Positions 24,371 through 33,859 of a DNA stretch of 64,000 nucleotides are shown one piece after another (the stretch's first letter is position 1; each line of letters starts with the position of its first letter). The notes beneath the pieces were generated by a model, which ran no database searches, was not told the origin of the DNA, and saw nothing but the letters and a program-made list of their open reading frames with translations. A program made the position numbers and the translations under genes. Source of the stretch: Stutzerimonas chloritidismutans AW-1 (lineage in GTDB: Bacteria; Pseudomonadota; Gammaproteobacteria; Pseudomonadales; Pseudomonadaceae); contig NZ_AOFQ01000072.1 in NCBI RefSeq assembly GCF_000495915.1, forward strand, positions 1 through 64,000. Direction: 5' to 3'.

Positions 24371-27300
24371 CTAGTCGCGCCCGTCGATCAGGCGCCGGAT
24401 GCGAGCGGCGAGGATGTCGATGCTGAACGGTTTGGCGAGGATATCCATGCCGGGTGCGAGGAAGTCGTTACGCATCTCGTCGTCCGGTACGTAGCCGGTG
24501 ATGAACAGCACCTTCAGTTCGGGGCGGTGCTGTCGCGCGCTTTCCACCAGCTGCCGTCCGTTCAGGCCGGGCAGGCCGAAATCTGTGACCAGCAGATCGA
24601 GGCGCTGATCGCCGTGCAGGTAGGGCAGCGCGCCATTCGCATCGACCGCTTCCAGCACCTGGTAGCCCAGCTCCTGCAACACCTCCACGACGAGCATGCG
24701 CACGGCGGCCTCGTCCTCCACCACCAGCACGATCTCCCCGTTCGTCGCGCTGGGCACCTCCGTCGATTGCGACGCTGCAGGCGGTAGCTCGTCCTGGGCC
24801 TCGTTGCGCGGCAGGTAGAGGATGACCTGCGTGCCTTCGCCCAGCGTGCTGTCGATGCGCACGTGACCACCGGTCTGCTTGGCGAAGCCGTAGACCATCG
24901 ACAGGCCTAGGCCGGTGCCCTGGCCGATCGGTTTGGTGGTGAAGAATGGATCGAATGCCTTGGCGATGGTCTGAGCCGACATGCCGGAGCCGTTGTCGGT
25001 GACGCTCAGCACCACGTAGTCGCCCGGTTCGGGGGCGTCCGGCTGGCGCTGTTGGATCCGTACATTGCGCGTGTTCACCCCGAGGCGTCCGCCATCGGGC
25101 ATGGCATCCCGGGCATTGATCACCAGGTTGAGCAGGGCGTTTTCAAGTTGGTGGCCGTCGGTGTAAGCGAGCCAGGCATCTGCCTGCAGCTCGACTTCCA
25201 GACGGATGTGCTCGCCCATGGTGCGACGCAGCATGTCCTCCATCGACACCACCAATAGGTTCACGTCGACCGGTTTGGGGTCCAGCGACTGGCGACGGGC
25301 AAAGGCCAGCAGGCGATGGGTCAGCGCCGCGGCACGGTTGGCCGAGGTGGTCGCGGCGTCGATGTAGCGGTCGAGATCGCCGGTATTGCCGCCGGCAACA
25401 CGCCGCTGGATCAGGTCGAGCGCGCCGAGCACGCCGGTCAGCATGTTGTTGAAGTCGTGCGCCAGGCCGCCGGTGAGTTGCCCGATGGCTTCCATCTTCT
25501 GCGCGTGGCGCAGCGCTTCTTCGGCGCGCTCGCGCTCGGCCATCTCGATGTGCAGCCGGCTGTTGATCGCCGCCAGCTCGCGGGTACGTTCGGCAACCCG
25601 GCGCTCGAGGCTGTCGTTGAGTTCGCGCAGCGCCTCTTCGGCGGCAACCTGGGCAGTGACGTCAGTATTGGTGCCGAACCAGTGGGTAACCTGGCCGAAG
25701 TCGTCGCGAATCGGCAGCGCGCGGGAGAGGAACCAGCGGTACTTGCCGTCCTTGCCGCGCAACGGAAAGGTTTCTTCCCAGATCGAGCCGATGGCAAAGG
25801 CGCGCTTCATCGAGGCGCTGACCCGCTCATGGTGGTCCGGGTGGTTCACCGTGCGCCAGCCAAGGGCGCGCATGGCTTCGTCGGTGGTGCCGGTGTAGTC
25901 GTACCAGCGCTTGTTGTACCAGTAGATGTGGCCGCTGGGGTCGGCCATCCAGGCGAACTGGCTCATGTTGTCGGCGAGGGTGCGGAACTGCTCTTCGCTC
26001 TCCCGCAATGCGCGTTCGGCGCGCATGCGCTCATCGGCGGTCCAGGCGCGGTCGGCGACTTCGCGGATGAACGAGATGTCGTCGTCGAGCCAGCCACGCG
26101 GCTGTTCTTCGAGCAGCATCATCACGGCGGAAATGCGGCCCTGCTCGAACAGCGGGACGCAGACGATGCTGCGGATCTGGCTTTCGGCAAAGTTCTCCGC
26201 ATGGCTGGCAGTGCGGGCGTCGTGCAGCACGTCTTCGATCACGACCAGTTCGTTTTCCTGCAGATCGTAGAAGAAGTCCCCGTAATCGGCGAAATGCACC
26301 ACTTCGCTGCTGCTGTCCGAACTGCCGTCGCTCCAGTAGCGCTCGATGGTGGCGCTCTGGCTCGGTGCATCGACACTGGCGAACAGCACGCGGGAAACAC
26401 CGATGGTGCGGCCGATCACGCTCACCGCGGCATGCGCAATGGTCTGGCTGTCGTGCTGCTCGCGCAGCAGGTCGCCCAGTTCGATCAGCGCGGTCTGACG
26501 CTGTTCGGCCTGCTGGCGATCCTTGATCTGCTCTTCGAGCATCTCGTTCATGCGCAGCATGCGTTCGGCAGCGTTGCGTTCGGCGGTGATGTTGCGCGCG
26601 GTACCGAGGATGCGCACCTTGCCGCTGGAATCGACGAGCCGGCGGCCACGATTGGCGAGCCAGACGAACTCGCCGATGCGGGTATCGAAGATGCGGTAGT
26701 CGAGCTGGAATTCGCCGTCGCCACGTCCCGCCAGGGTCTCGCCCAGCGCCTTGAGCAGCACGCTGCGGTCGTCCGGATGGATCCGCGCAAGAATCTCGTG
26801 CACACCCAGCCCCGGCTCATCCGGCGCCAGCCCGGCCATGGCCTTGAGTTGTGCGTCCCAGTGCAGCGAATGATGGCTGTCGCGGTATTCCCAGACGCCG
26901 ATCGAGGCGATCTCGTTGGCGAGGCTGATGCGCTGCTCGGCTTCGCGCAGGGCCTTGCTGGCCCGCATGCGCTCGGCCGCGGCACGGATGCGCTCCAGCA
27001 CCTCGCGCGCCAGGCCTATGTCATCCGGGCTCCACGGCAGCGGTTGGCTGCGGATGAACATGAGCAGCGCGGGCTGGGTGCCGGACTCGACACCTGGCAG
27101 CTCGGTGAACAGGACCGAGCGGGCGGCCAGATGTTGCAGCAGCGAGTCACTGCCTGACGTGTCTTCCTCGAGCACGACCAGGTTTTCGTCTGGCAGGCGG
27201 TCGATGAAACCGGCGGCGTCTGCTTCCAGGCCATGACGCCCTATCCGGCTCGGAGCATCCGCAGCCAGCCATTCCTGTTTCACGGCCAGCGTGCCGTCCT

Positions 27301-29107
27301 TCACGGTCCCCCAGGCGATGCAGTCACAGTGCGTCAGCCGGGCCAGGCGCTCGTCGAGTACGCAGCAGACATCGACCCGCTCGCTGCAAGCCTGCAGGCA
27401 ATCGCTCAGTTCGAGAAGAAAGGCCTGCAAGGCCTGGTGCTGGGTGCGCTCACTGATGTCGCTAAAGGTGCAGATGGCGCCCTGCAGCTCGCCGTCGCGG
27501 TAGATCGGCGCCACCCGGTATTCCACCGGCAGGCTGCTGCCGTCGACACGGAAGAAAAGTTCGTGCTCGACGTGGCGTGGTTCGCCGGTCGTGGCGGTGT
27601 GCTGGATCGGGCAGTCCTGCACCGGGTAGGGGCTGCCGTCCGGATGGCTGTGATGGATCACATGGTGCAGCTGGCGGCCTAGCACTTCCTCGCGGCTGGC
27701 GAAGCCCAGCAGGTTGAGGAAGGCATCGTTGCACAGGGTGACCATGCCGCCGCGGTCGATGGAGTAGAAACCTTCGTTGGCCGAATCCAGCAACAGGCGG
27801 GTGAAGGCTTCGCTCTCCAGCCGCTGCATCTCCGAGCGCCGGCGGCTGTCGACGTCCTGGGCCACGCAGACCCAGTGCAGCAATTGTCCGTCGGCATCGT
27901 AGATCGGTGCAGCGCTGACCTGGAACCAGCGCGACTGGCCATCGATGTCGCGCAGGCGCAGTTCGAGCTTGAACGGTAGTTGGCGTTGCAGCGCGGCCTG
28001 CCATTGTTCGGCCGTACGCTGGCGATCGTTCGCGGAGACCGCGACAAGCCAGCCGTCGCCACGTGATTGCTGCTCGTCCAGGCCGGTGAATTCGCACCAG
28101 TAGCTGTTGCAATAGCTCAGGCTGCCATCGGCATCGCATTGCCAGACCACCTGTGGACTGAGGTCGACCAGCGTGCGGTAGCGCTCCTCCATTTCCCGGG
28201 CGAAGCTCTGCTGCAGCCGCGCTTCGGTCAAATCGCGGAGGATTTTGACGAAGCCCTGCGGCTTGCCGTCGTGCAAAAGCGGGGTAAGCACTCCACTGGC
28301 CCAGAAGCGGGAACCGTCCTTGCGCTGGTGCCAGCGTTCATCGATGGCGCTGCCTTTCTCACGTGCCGTGCGCATTTCCTGCTCAGGCGCGTGTTGTGCG
28401 CAATCCTCTTCGGTGAAGATGCGGGCGAGCGGCTGGCCAATCATCTCTTTGGCAGTCCAGCCGAGCATGCGCTGCGCACCGCTGTTCCAGCTGGTGATGC
28501 ACCCGCGCGGGTCGCTGGTGAGAATGGCGTAGTCCTGGGCGCTGTCGATGATCTGGCGGCTGCGCGCGTCTTCGCCGCGCAAGCGCCGCAGTTCCAGCAG
28601 CGCCATGACCTGGCGTGCCACTGCCTGCAGTTGCGCACCCTGATGTGGCGAGAGCTCGCGTGGCTGGCGGTCGCAGACGCACAGCGTACCCAGCGGCAGG
28701 CCGTCGTCGTCGCGCAGGATCGCCGCGGCATAGAAGCGAGCGGGCTCGCCTGCGGCGAGACGTGGCATTTCCACGGGCGCGCTGAGCTCGCCGCTTTGCC
28801 TGGTGATCAGCGGCTCGGATTGCAGGATCGCGCGGGCACAGAGCGAGCGCGCGAGCGGAACGGGCTCGCGCTGGAGCGCGAAGGCGCCGTTGCAGTACTG
28901 GTATTGGTCATCGATGAAATGAATCGCCGCCGCCGGACAGGCACAGAGGTCCGCAGCCATGGCGGCAAGCTCATCCAGCTCCGCGTCGCACGAGGCGTCG
29001 AGCGCGGCATAACGAGCCAATGCGATCAGCCGTTCAGCTTCATTCCAGGTCGCTGTGAGGGCGCTGTGTTCGGCGTTCAAGGTGTCCTGCTCGGCTATCC
29101 ATGGCAC
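24371..29107 (-). CDS. Very large hybrid sensor histidine kinase (multi PAS/GAF)
   Basis: A 1578-residue hybrid kinase with no clear membrane segment, so it is likely cytoplasmic. Order, with rough positions: GAF (30-175), PAS (185-300), PAS (305-425), PAS (430-550), GAF (555-700), PAS (715-840), GAF (865-1020), PAS (1035-1155), HisKA (1190-1260), HATPase (1300-1420), receiver (1450-1570). The H-box is AHDFNNMLTGVLGALDLI, the hybrid-kinase type with an FNN motif. ATP-binding boxes VTDNGSGMS and GTGLGLSMVYGFA are intact. The receiver Asp is in LLVTDFGLPGLNG. Ligands are unknown. No response regulator lies beside it. Confidence 0.88.
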   Translation of the reverse strand: MPWIAEQDTLNAEHSALTATWNEAERLIALARYAALDASCDAELDELAAMAADLCACPAAAIHFIDDQYQYCNGAFALQREPVPLARSLCARAILQSEPLITRQSGELSAPVEMPRLAAGEPARFYAAAILRDDDGLPLGTLCVCDRQPRELSPHQGAQLQAVARQVMALLELRRLRGEDARSRQIIDSAQDYAILTSDPRGCITSWNSGAQRMLGWTAKEMIGQPLARIFTEEDCAQHAPEQEMRTAREKGSAIDERWHQRKDGSRFWASGVLTPLLHDGKPQGFVKILRDLTEARLQQSFAREMEERYRTLVDLSPQVVWQCDADGSLSYCNSYWCEFTGLDEQQSRGDGWLVAVSANDRQRTAEQWQAALQRQLPFKLELRLRDIDGQSRWFQVSAAPIYDADGQLLHWVCVAQDVDSRRRSEMQRLESEAFTRLLLDSANEGFYSIDRGGMVTLCNDAFLNLLGFASREEVLGRQLHHVIHHSHPDGSPYPVQDCPIQHTATTGEPRHVEHELFFRVDGSSLPVEYRVAPIYRDGELQGAICTFSDISERTQHQALQAFLLELSDCLQACSERVDVCCVLDERLARLTHCDCIAWGTVKDGTLAVKQEWLAADAPSRIGRHGLEADAAGFIDRLPDENLVVLEEDTSGSDSLLQHLAARSVLFTELPGVESGTQPALLMFIRSQPLPWSPDDIGLAREVLERIRAAAERMRASKALREAEQRISLANEIASIGVWEYRDSHHSLHWDAQLKAMAGLAPDEPGLGVHEILARIHPDDRSVLLKALGETLAGRGDGEFQLDYRIFDTRIGEFVWLANRGRRLVDSSGKVRILGTARNITAERNAAERMLRMNEMLEEQIKDRQQAEQRQTALIELGDLLREQHDSQTIAHAAVSVIGRTIGVSRVLFASVDAPSQSATIERYWSDGSSDSSSEVVHFADYGDFFYDLQENELVVIEDVLHDARTASHAENFAESQIRSIVCVPLFEQGRISAVMMLLEEQPRGWLDDDISFIREVADRAWTADERMRAERALRESEEQFRTLADNMSQFAWMADPSGHIYWYNKRWYDYTGTTDEAMRALGWRTVNHPDHHERVSASMKRAFAIGSIWEETFPLRGKDGKYRWFLSRALPIRDDFGQVTHWFGTNTDVTAQVAAEEALRELNDSLERRVAERTRELAAINSRLHIEMAERERAEEALRHAQKMEAIGQLTGGLAHDFNNMLTGVLGALDLIQRRVAGGNTGDLDRYIDAATTSANRAAALTHRLLAFARRQSLDPKPVDVNLLVVSMEDMLRRTMGEHIRLEVELQADAWLAYTDGHQLENALLNLVINARDAMPDGGRLGVNTRNVRIQQRQPDAPEPGDYVVLSVTDNGSGMSAQTIAKAFDPFFTTKPIGQGTGLGLSMVYGFAKQTGGHVRIDSTLGEGTQVILYLPRNEAQDELPPAASQSTEVPSATNGEIVLVVEDEAAVRMLVVEVLQELGYQVLEAVDANGALPYLHGDQRLDLLVTDFGLPGLNGRQLVESARQHRPELKVLFITGYVPDDEMRNDFLAPGMDILAKPFSIDILAARIRRLIDGRD

Positions 29108-29271
29108 TGAGTAATTCAGACGGGTCTGTCAGTCGACCACCCTTCAGCGGCGGGTGTGTCGAGCGGTCAGCAAAAGACTACGCCGAGCCTGCTTGGTTCA
29201 GGCAGCAGGCGACGAAACTCCCGACGAACGGAACGCCGCGCGGGTGCCCGCACCGGGTCGTCAGCGTTGCG

Positions 29272-30876
29272 CTAACGCGCCGCGTCCAGCGCCCTGAGGA
29301 GCGCGGCATCGCGCTGGTAAATGTCCGGGCGATAGCGCAGCTGGCCGGTGTCGTCGACGGCCGCGGTCCAGTAGGCCATCAGGATCGGCGTGCGGCGCGC
29401 CAGGCGGTACTCGTGGGTCTTGCCGGTCTGCAGCAGTCTGGCGACAGTCTCGCGCTCGTCTTCGTCGAGTAGCAGATCGACCAGCTGCAGCGCCCCTTCG
29501 ACGCGCACGCAGCCGGAGCTGAGGGCACGCTCGCTGAGATCGAACAGCGGCTTGCTCGGCGTATCGTGCAGGTACACCGAGAACGGGTTGGCGAAGCGGA
29601 TCGCCACCTGTCCGAGCGGATTGGCCGGACCTGCCTCCTGGCGCAGCATGATGTTGCGCGGTGCATGCCAGTCGATGCTGGCCGGGTCCAGGTCGTTGCC
29701 CTGGGCATCGAGCACGCGCATCCCGTGACGCGCGAGGTAGCCGGCGTCCTCGCGGATCAACGGCAGCTTGTCCTGCTGCAGAATGGTCGGAGGTACGGTC
29801 CAGGTGGGGTTGAGCGTGAGTCGGGTGATCTGTGATTTCAGCGGCGGCGTCTGCCGCGCCTGGCGGCCGACCTGGGTGCGCGTCTGCCAGAACGGGCAGC
29901 TGTCGCGGTAATAGATCAGCCGTGCGCCGGCGATATCCACCAGCAGCGATTGCGGCTCAAGGTCACGGCTGATCCAGCGCAGGCGCTCCAGATTGATACG
30001 CACCTGATCGAGACGGCTGGCCGGGCTGACGTTCAATGCAGCCAGAGTGCCGGCGCCGATCACGCCGTCGGTTTCCAGACCATGTCGCGTCTGAAAGCGG
30101 CGCACCGCCTCGACCAGTTCGTCGTCGTAGCGCGGCTCCAGCGCCGCCGTACTGGCGGCGCCGGCGAGCAGCATTTCGCGCAGCAGCGGCACGCGTTCAT
30201 CGCTCATGCCGGGTCGCAGCGTCGTGCCGTCCGGCAATGGCCGCCAGGCGGGCAGCGGCGCCAGGCGCAACCGCGCATAGGCGGCGCGCAAGTCGCGGTA
30301 CAGCGCAAGGGCCGGGCGGGCGCGCTCGAAGGCCTGCGGCAGATCGGTAAGGCCCTGCACGGCGATCTGCAGCAATTGCTGGCTATCGTCGCGCTCCGCG
30401 GCGTCGGGGCTGCGCCAGATCGGCTCGACATCGGCCTGGCGCAGGCGACCACGGGCCAGATGGTGCAGCGCTTCCAGATAGGCGTGGCTGGTGAGGATGT
30501 CAGCGCATTCGCGATGCAGCGGCGCGGTCGACGACTGATAGAGCTGCTCGCGTATGCGCGCCGGCTGATATTGCGCCGGGTCCAGACCGTCATCGGCCAG
30601 TTGCGCGAGGTGCTGCAGCAGGCCGTCGAGCGTCGCATAGGAATTCCACACCGGCTGGTGATGCACGGCTGCATAGAATGCCGACAGGCGCTGCAGCGCC
30701 TCTGGTTCCAGCCTGTCCGGCATCGCCGTGCAGCGCTCTGGCAGGTTCGTCAGCGCGGTTTCGAGCGGCGTCGGCGTTGCGACGAGCGGCTCTGCCGAGG
30801 CCGCGAGCGGGGCGAGGCAAAGCCAGACGGCAAGACGAAATGCACATTTTTTGAACAATTTATCGCTCCAGGCCAT
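29272..30876 (-). CDS. L,D-transpeptidase of the YcbB/LdtD type
   Basis: A 534-residue murein enzyme that makes 3-3 cross-links or attaches proteins to peptidoglycan in the periplasm. I start at MAWSDKLFKKCAFRL, which gives a signal peptide ending AASA-E; upstream frame codons lack a ribosome site. The N-terminal region is helical. A peptidoglycan-binding domain lies at about 290-345 (VRRFQTRHGLETDGVIGAGT), followed by the YkuD domain with nucleophile C456 in LSSGCVRVEG. The order matches E. coli YcbB. It diverges from a second L,D-transpeptidase-like gene. Confidence 0.87.
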   Translation of the reverse strand: MAWSDKLFKKCAFRLAVWLCLAPLAASAEPLVATPTPLETALTNLPERCTAMPDRLEPEALQRLSAFYAAVHHQPVWNSYATLDGLLQHLAQLADDGLDPAQYQPARIREQLYQSSTAPLHRECADILTSHAYLEALHHLARGRLRQADVEPIWRSPDAAERDDSQQLLQIAVQGLTDLPQAFERARPALALYRDLRAAYARLRLAPLPAWRPLPDGTTLRPGMSDERVPLLREMLLAGAASTAALEPRYDDELVEAVRRFQTRHGLETDGVIGAGTLAALNVSPASRLDQVRINLERLRWISRDLEPQSLLVDIAGARLIYYRDSCPFWQTRTQVGRQARQTPPLKSQITRLTLNPTWTVPPTILQQDKLPLIREDAGYLARHGMRVLDAQGNDLDPASIDWHAPRNIMLRQEAGPANPLGQVAIRFANPFSVYLHDTPSKPLFDLSERALSSGCVRVEGALQLVDLLLDEDERETVARLLQTGKTHEYRLARRTPILMAYWTAAVDDTGQLRYRPDIYQRDAALLRALDAAR

Positions 30877-31085
30877 TCCCGTGGCTGCTAGACTGCGCGC
30901 CTGTAGGGCCGCCGTTCCGGTGTCTGCCGGCATTCTTTCGGGCCCATAAAAACATATCCTGCCGGGCATTGGGCGCACGTTCGTCCCGTCCGGCTTCGTT
31001 GCGCTGCTGCTGTGTCCGGCAGCGAGTATGCGGCGCCGGCCAGACAGGAAGTCGTCAGGCCGGGCCCGACGAGGTTGCTTGCTCG

Positions 31086-31799
31086 ATGATGTCCATGCTT
31101 CGACGTGCCTGCCTGGCGGCGGGACTTTTCGTTCTCGCTTCGCCTGTCTGGGCGGCCGGTGCAACCTATCAGCCGATGGTCGACAGCCTGGCCCGATTGG
31201 CGCCCACGCTCGATCGCGAGGTTCTAACCCACGCCGTCGCGGCCATGCAATGCGCCGTCAACAACGGTGCAAGTGCTGCCCAGCGTCTGGCGGTGATTGA
31301 TTTCTCGCTGCCCTCCAGCAAGCGACGGCTGTGGATCTTCGATCTGGAAAAGGAGGAGCTGTTGCTCGAGGACCTGGTCGCCCATGGCCAGAAGTCCGGC
31401 GACAACCACGCCACGCAGTTCTCCAATACGGTTGGCAGTCACCAGTCCAGCATCGGCCTTTTCCGCACCGCCGAAAGCTACAGCGGCAAGCATGGCTACT
31501 CGCTGCGCATGGACGGGCTGGAGCCGGGAATCAATGACCGCGCCCGCGAGCGCGCCATCGTCATCCACCCGGCGGCTTACGTGAATCCTTCCTGGATCGC
31601 CACCCAGGGCCGCATCGGCCGCAGCCAGGGCTGCCCGGCGGTACGGCCTGAGGTGGCGCGGATGGTGGTCGATAGCCTCAAGGGCGGCCAGTTCATGTTC
31701 TCCTGGTACCCCGACCAGCAATGGCTGCAATCCTCGGCGTATCTCAACTGCAAGCCCAACCAGGTGTCGACCATTCTCGCTGCACGTTCGGGCGGCTGA
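31086..31799 (+). CDS. L,D-transpeptidase catalytic-domain protein (YkuD_2 family)
   Basis: A 237-residue exported protein. A signal peptide (LRRACLAAGLFVLASPVWAA) is followed by a compact YkuD_2-type catalytic domain with RIGRSQGCPAVRPEVAR, whose Cys is the predicted nucleophile, and the conserved DNHATQFSN and IVIHPAAYV segments. The ATG at 31086 has GAGG 11 bp upstream; the next ATG is equally possible. It probably acts on murein stem peptides. It is placed head to head with the YcbB-type gene, so the two could share regulation. Confidence 0.82.
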   Translation: MMSMLRRACLAAGLFVLASPVWAAGATYQPMVDSLARLAPTLDREVLTHAVAAMQCAVNNGASAAQRLAVIDFSLPSSKRRLWIFDLEKEELLLEDLVAHGQKSGDNHATQFSNTVGSHQSSIGLFRTAESYSGKHGYSLRMDGLEPGINDRARERAIVIHPAAYVNPSWIATQGRIGRSQGCPAVRPEVARMVVDSLKGGQFMFSWYPDQQWLQSSAYLNCKPNQVSTILAARSGG

Positions 31800-31877
31800 T
31801 GCAGCATTCGGATCGTCGCAAGGGTCGGCGTCATCGGCGCAAGTGCGGGCACTGACGCAGGTGCGGTCCGAGCTGGC

Positions 31878-31949
31878 GTAGGGTGGATCACGCTTCATCG
31901 ATCCACCGGACGGAGTTGTGGTGGATGTAAAAAGCGACATCCACCCTAC
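31878..31949. repeat. Palindromic intergenic repeat (GTAGGGTGGA ... TCCACCCTAC)
   Basis: A 72-bp unit with perfect 10-bp ends GTAGGGTGGA (31878-31887) and TCCACCCTAC (31940-31949). The arms stay similar for 18 bp (16 matches). An internal ATCCACC / GGTGGAT pair lies at about 31910-31926. It looks like a mobile palindromic repeat of the REP/MITE kind between convergent genes. Confidence 0.7.
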
Positions 31950-31968
31950 AAACGCCTCGCGCCTCCGG

Positions 31969-33753
31969 CTATTTCTGCTCGCTCTGCGGCGTCACCCGCA
32001 GCACTTCTTCCACGGTGGTCAGGCCGGCGGCGATCTTTTGGGCGCCTGAGAGGCGCAGGCTGCGCATGCCGTCCTTGAAGGCCTGGCGGCGCAGGGCGAC
32101 GATGTCGGTGTCGGCGGTGATCAGCGGCTTGATCGCGTCGTTCAGCAGCATGATCTCGTAGACCCCGGCGCGACCGCGGAAACCGGTGTCGCGGCATTCC
32201 AGGCAGCCTACCGCCCGTTGCGCGGTGGTCGGCAGCGGGGCGTTCCAGGGTTTGGTCAATGCGCTCCAGTCGTCTGCATCCAGCTGCATCGGCGCCTTGC
32301 AGTGCGGGCACAGCGTGCGCACCAGACGCTGGGCCATGACGCCGAGCAGTGTGGCTTTGAGCAGGTAGTGCGGCACGCCCAGTTCCAGCAGGCGGGTGAT
32401 CGCGCTGGGCGCGTCGTTGGTGTGCAGGGTGGAGAGCACCAGGTGGCCGGTCAGTGCGGCCTGGATGGCCATCTCGGCGGTTTCCAGGTCGCGGATCTCG
32501 CCGACCATGATGATGTCCGGGTCCTGACGCATCAGCGCGCGCACGCCGCTGGCGAAGGTCAGGTCGATGTTGTGCTGCACCTGCATCTGGTTGAAGGCTC
32601 CCTCGATCATCTCGATCGGGTCCTCGATGGTGCAGACGTTCACCTCGGGCGTCGCCAGCTGCTTGAGCGTGGTGTAGAGCGTGGTGGTCTTGCCCGAGCC
32701 GGTCGGCCCGGTGACGAGGATGATGCCGTTGGGCTGGCCGGTCATACTCTGCCAGCGGCGCAGGTCGTCAGCGGAAAAGCCCAGCTGGTCAAAGCCCTTG
32801 AGCAGCACTTCGGGGTCGAAGATACGCATCACCATCTTCTCGCCGAACGCAGTGGGCAGCGTCGACAGGCGCAGCTCGACTTCGCCGCCTTCCGGCGTCT
32901 TGGTCTTGACCCTGCCATCCTGCGGTTTGCGCTTCTCGGCGACGTTCATCCGGCCGAGGGACTTTAGTCGGCTGACCACCGCCATCGTCACCTGCGGTGG
33001 AAACTGGTAGACGTTGTGCAGCACGCCATCGATGCGAAAGCGCACGGTGCCCTGCTCGCGGCGAGGTTCGATGTGGATATCGCTGGCGCGTTGCTGGAAG
33101 GCGTACTGGAACAGCCAGTCGACGATGTTGACGATGTGCGAGTCGTTGGCGTCCGGTTCCTGATCGCTGGCGCCGAGGTTGAGCAGCTGCTCGAAATTGC
33201 CGACGCCGCTGATTTTCTGATCGGTGCCACTGGCGCCGCTGACCGACTTGGCCAGGCGGTAGAACTCGACGGTGAAGCGCTGAATGTCGCTCGGGTTGGC
33301 CACCACGCGCTTGATCGGGCGCTTGAGCACGTGGGTCAGGTTGGCTTCCCAGCCGTGCACGAAGGGCTGGCTGCTGGCGATGGTGACGGCGCTGCTGTCC
33401 ACCGCCACTGCGAGGATGCTGTGGCGCTGGGCGAAGGCGTAGGACATCAGTGGGGTGACGGCGGCGACGTCGATCTTCAGCGGATCGATGCGCAGATACG
33501 GCTGGCCGGCGCGTTCCGCCAGCCAGACGGTCAGTGTTTCCAGATCGAGCTTCTTGCCCGGCCGCTGCAGATCATCAAGCTGCTGCGCGGCGAGAAATTC
33601 CAGCGGATGCTGCTGATTGGCCACCGCGCTGCGGCGGACCGTCAGGCATTGTTCGGCGCTGTCCTGCGCGACCCGCCCCTGGGCGACCAGCTCGCGCAAC
33701 AGATCGGCGAGATCGAGAGGGCGGTCCTGGGAGGGCGAGTTCAGCACGGACAT
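31969..33753 (-). CDS. Orphan GspE/PulE/PilB-type secretion ATPase
   Basis: A 594-residue hexameric ATPase of the type II secretion / type IV pilus class. The N-terminal domain spans about residues 1-160. Walker A is GPTGSGKTTT at about 349-358, the Asp box is DIHIEPRR at about 225-232, and the His box (LVLSTLHTNDA) is intact. A tetracysteine zinc site follows (CPHC near 488, CLEC about 30 residues on). No gsp or pil partner genes are nearby. An ATPase of this kind at this place is, from memory, also found in P. aeruginosa, so it is a core gene of unclear machinery. Confidence 0.85.
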   Translation of the reverse strand: MSVLNSPSQDRPLDLADLLRELVAQGRVAQDSAEQCLTVRRSAVANQQHPLEFLAAQQLDDLQRPGKKLDLETLTVWLAERAGQPYLRIDPLKIDVAAVTPLMSYAFAQRHSILAVAVDSSAVTIASSQPFVHGWEANLTHVLKRPIKRVVANPSDIQRFTVEFYRLAKSVSGASGTDQKISGVGNFEQLLNLGASDQEPDANDSHIVNIVDWLFQYAFQQRASDIHIEPRREQGTVRFRIDGVLHNVYQFPPQVTMAVVSRLKSLGRMNVAEKRKPQDGRVKTKTPEGGEVELRLSTLPTAFGEKMVMRIFDPEVLLKGFDQLGFSADDLRRWQSMTGQPNGIILVTGPTGSGKTTTLYTTLKQLATPEVNVCTIEDPIEMIEGAFNQMQVQHNIDLTFASGVRALMRQDPDIIMVGEIRDLETAEMAIQAALTGHLVLSTLHTNDAPSAITRLLELGVPHYLLKATLLGVMAQRLVRTLCPHCKAPMQLDADDWSALTKPWNAPLPTTAQRAVGCLECRDTGFRGRAGVYEIMLLNDAIKPLITADTDIVALRRQAFKDGMRSLRLSGAQKIAAGLTTVEEVLRVTPQSEQK

Positions 33754-33859
33754 GGGATTCCTTCGACGCAGCGGCGGGAAAAGCCAAGCTTGCCGCTAAA
33801 GCCCCGGCGTTGTCTGCCGCCGGGGTTCAACTTTGAGCAGCTTGCGCCGTCTTGGGCCG

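Noticed and set aside
25316..27157. Long plus-strand open frame of about 613 codons inside the hybrid kinase gene
   Set aside because: It is the antisense shadow of a GC-rich gene; it has low-complexity Ala/Gly/Val content and no motifs, whereas the opposite strand has clear kinase domains.
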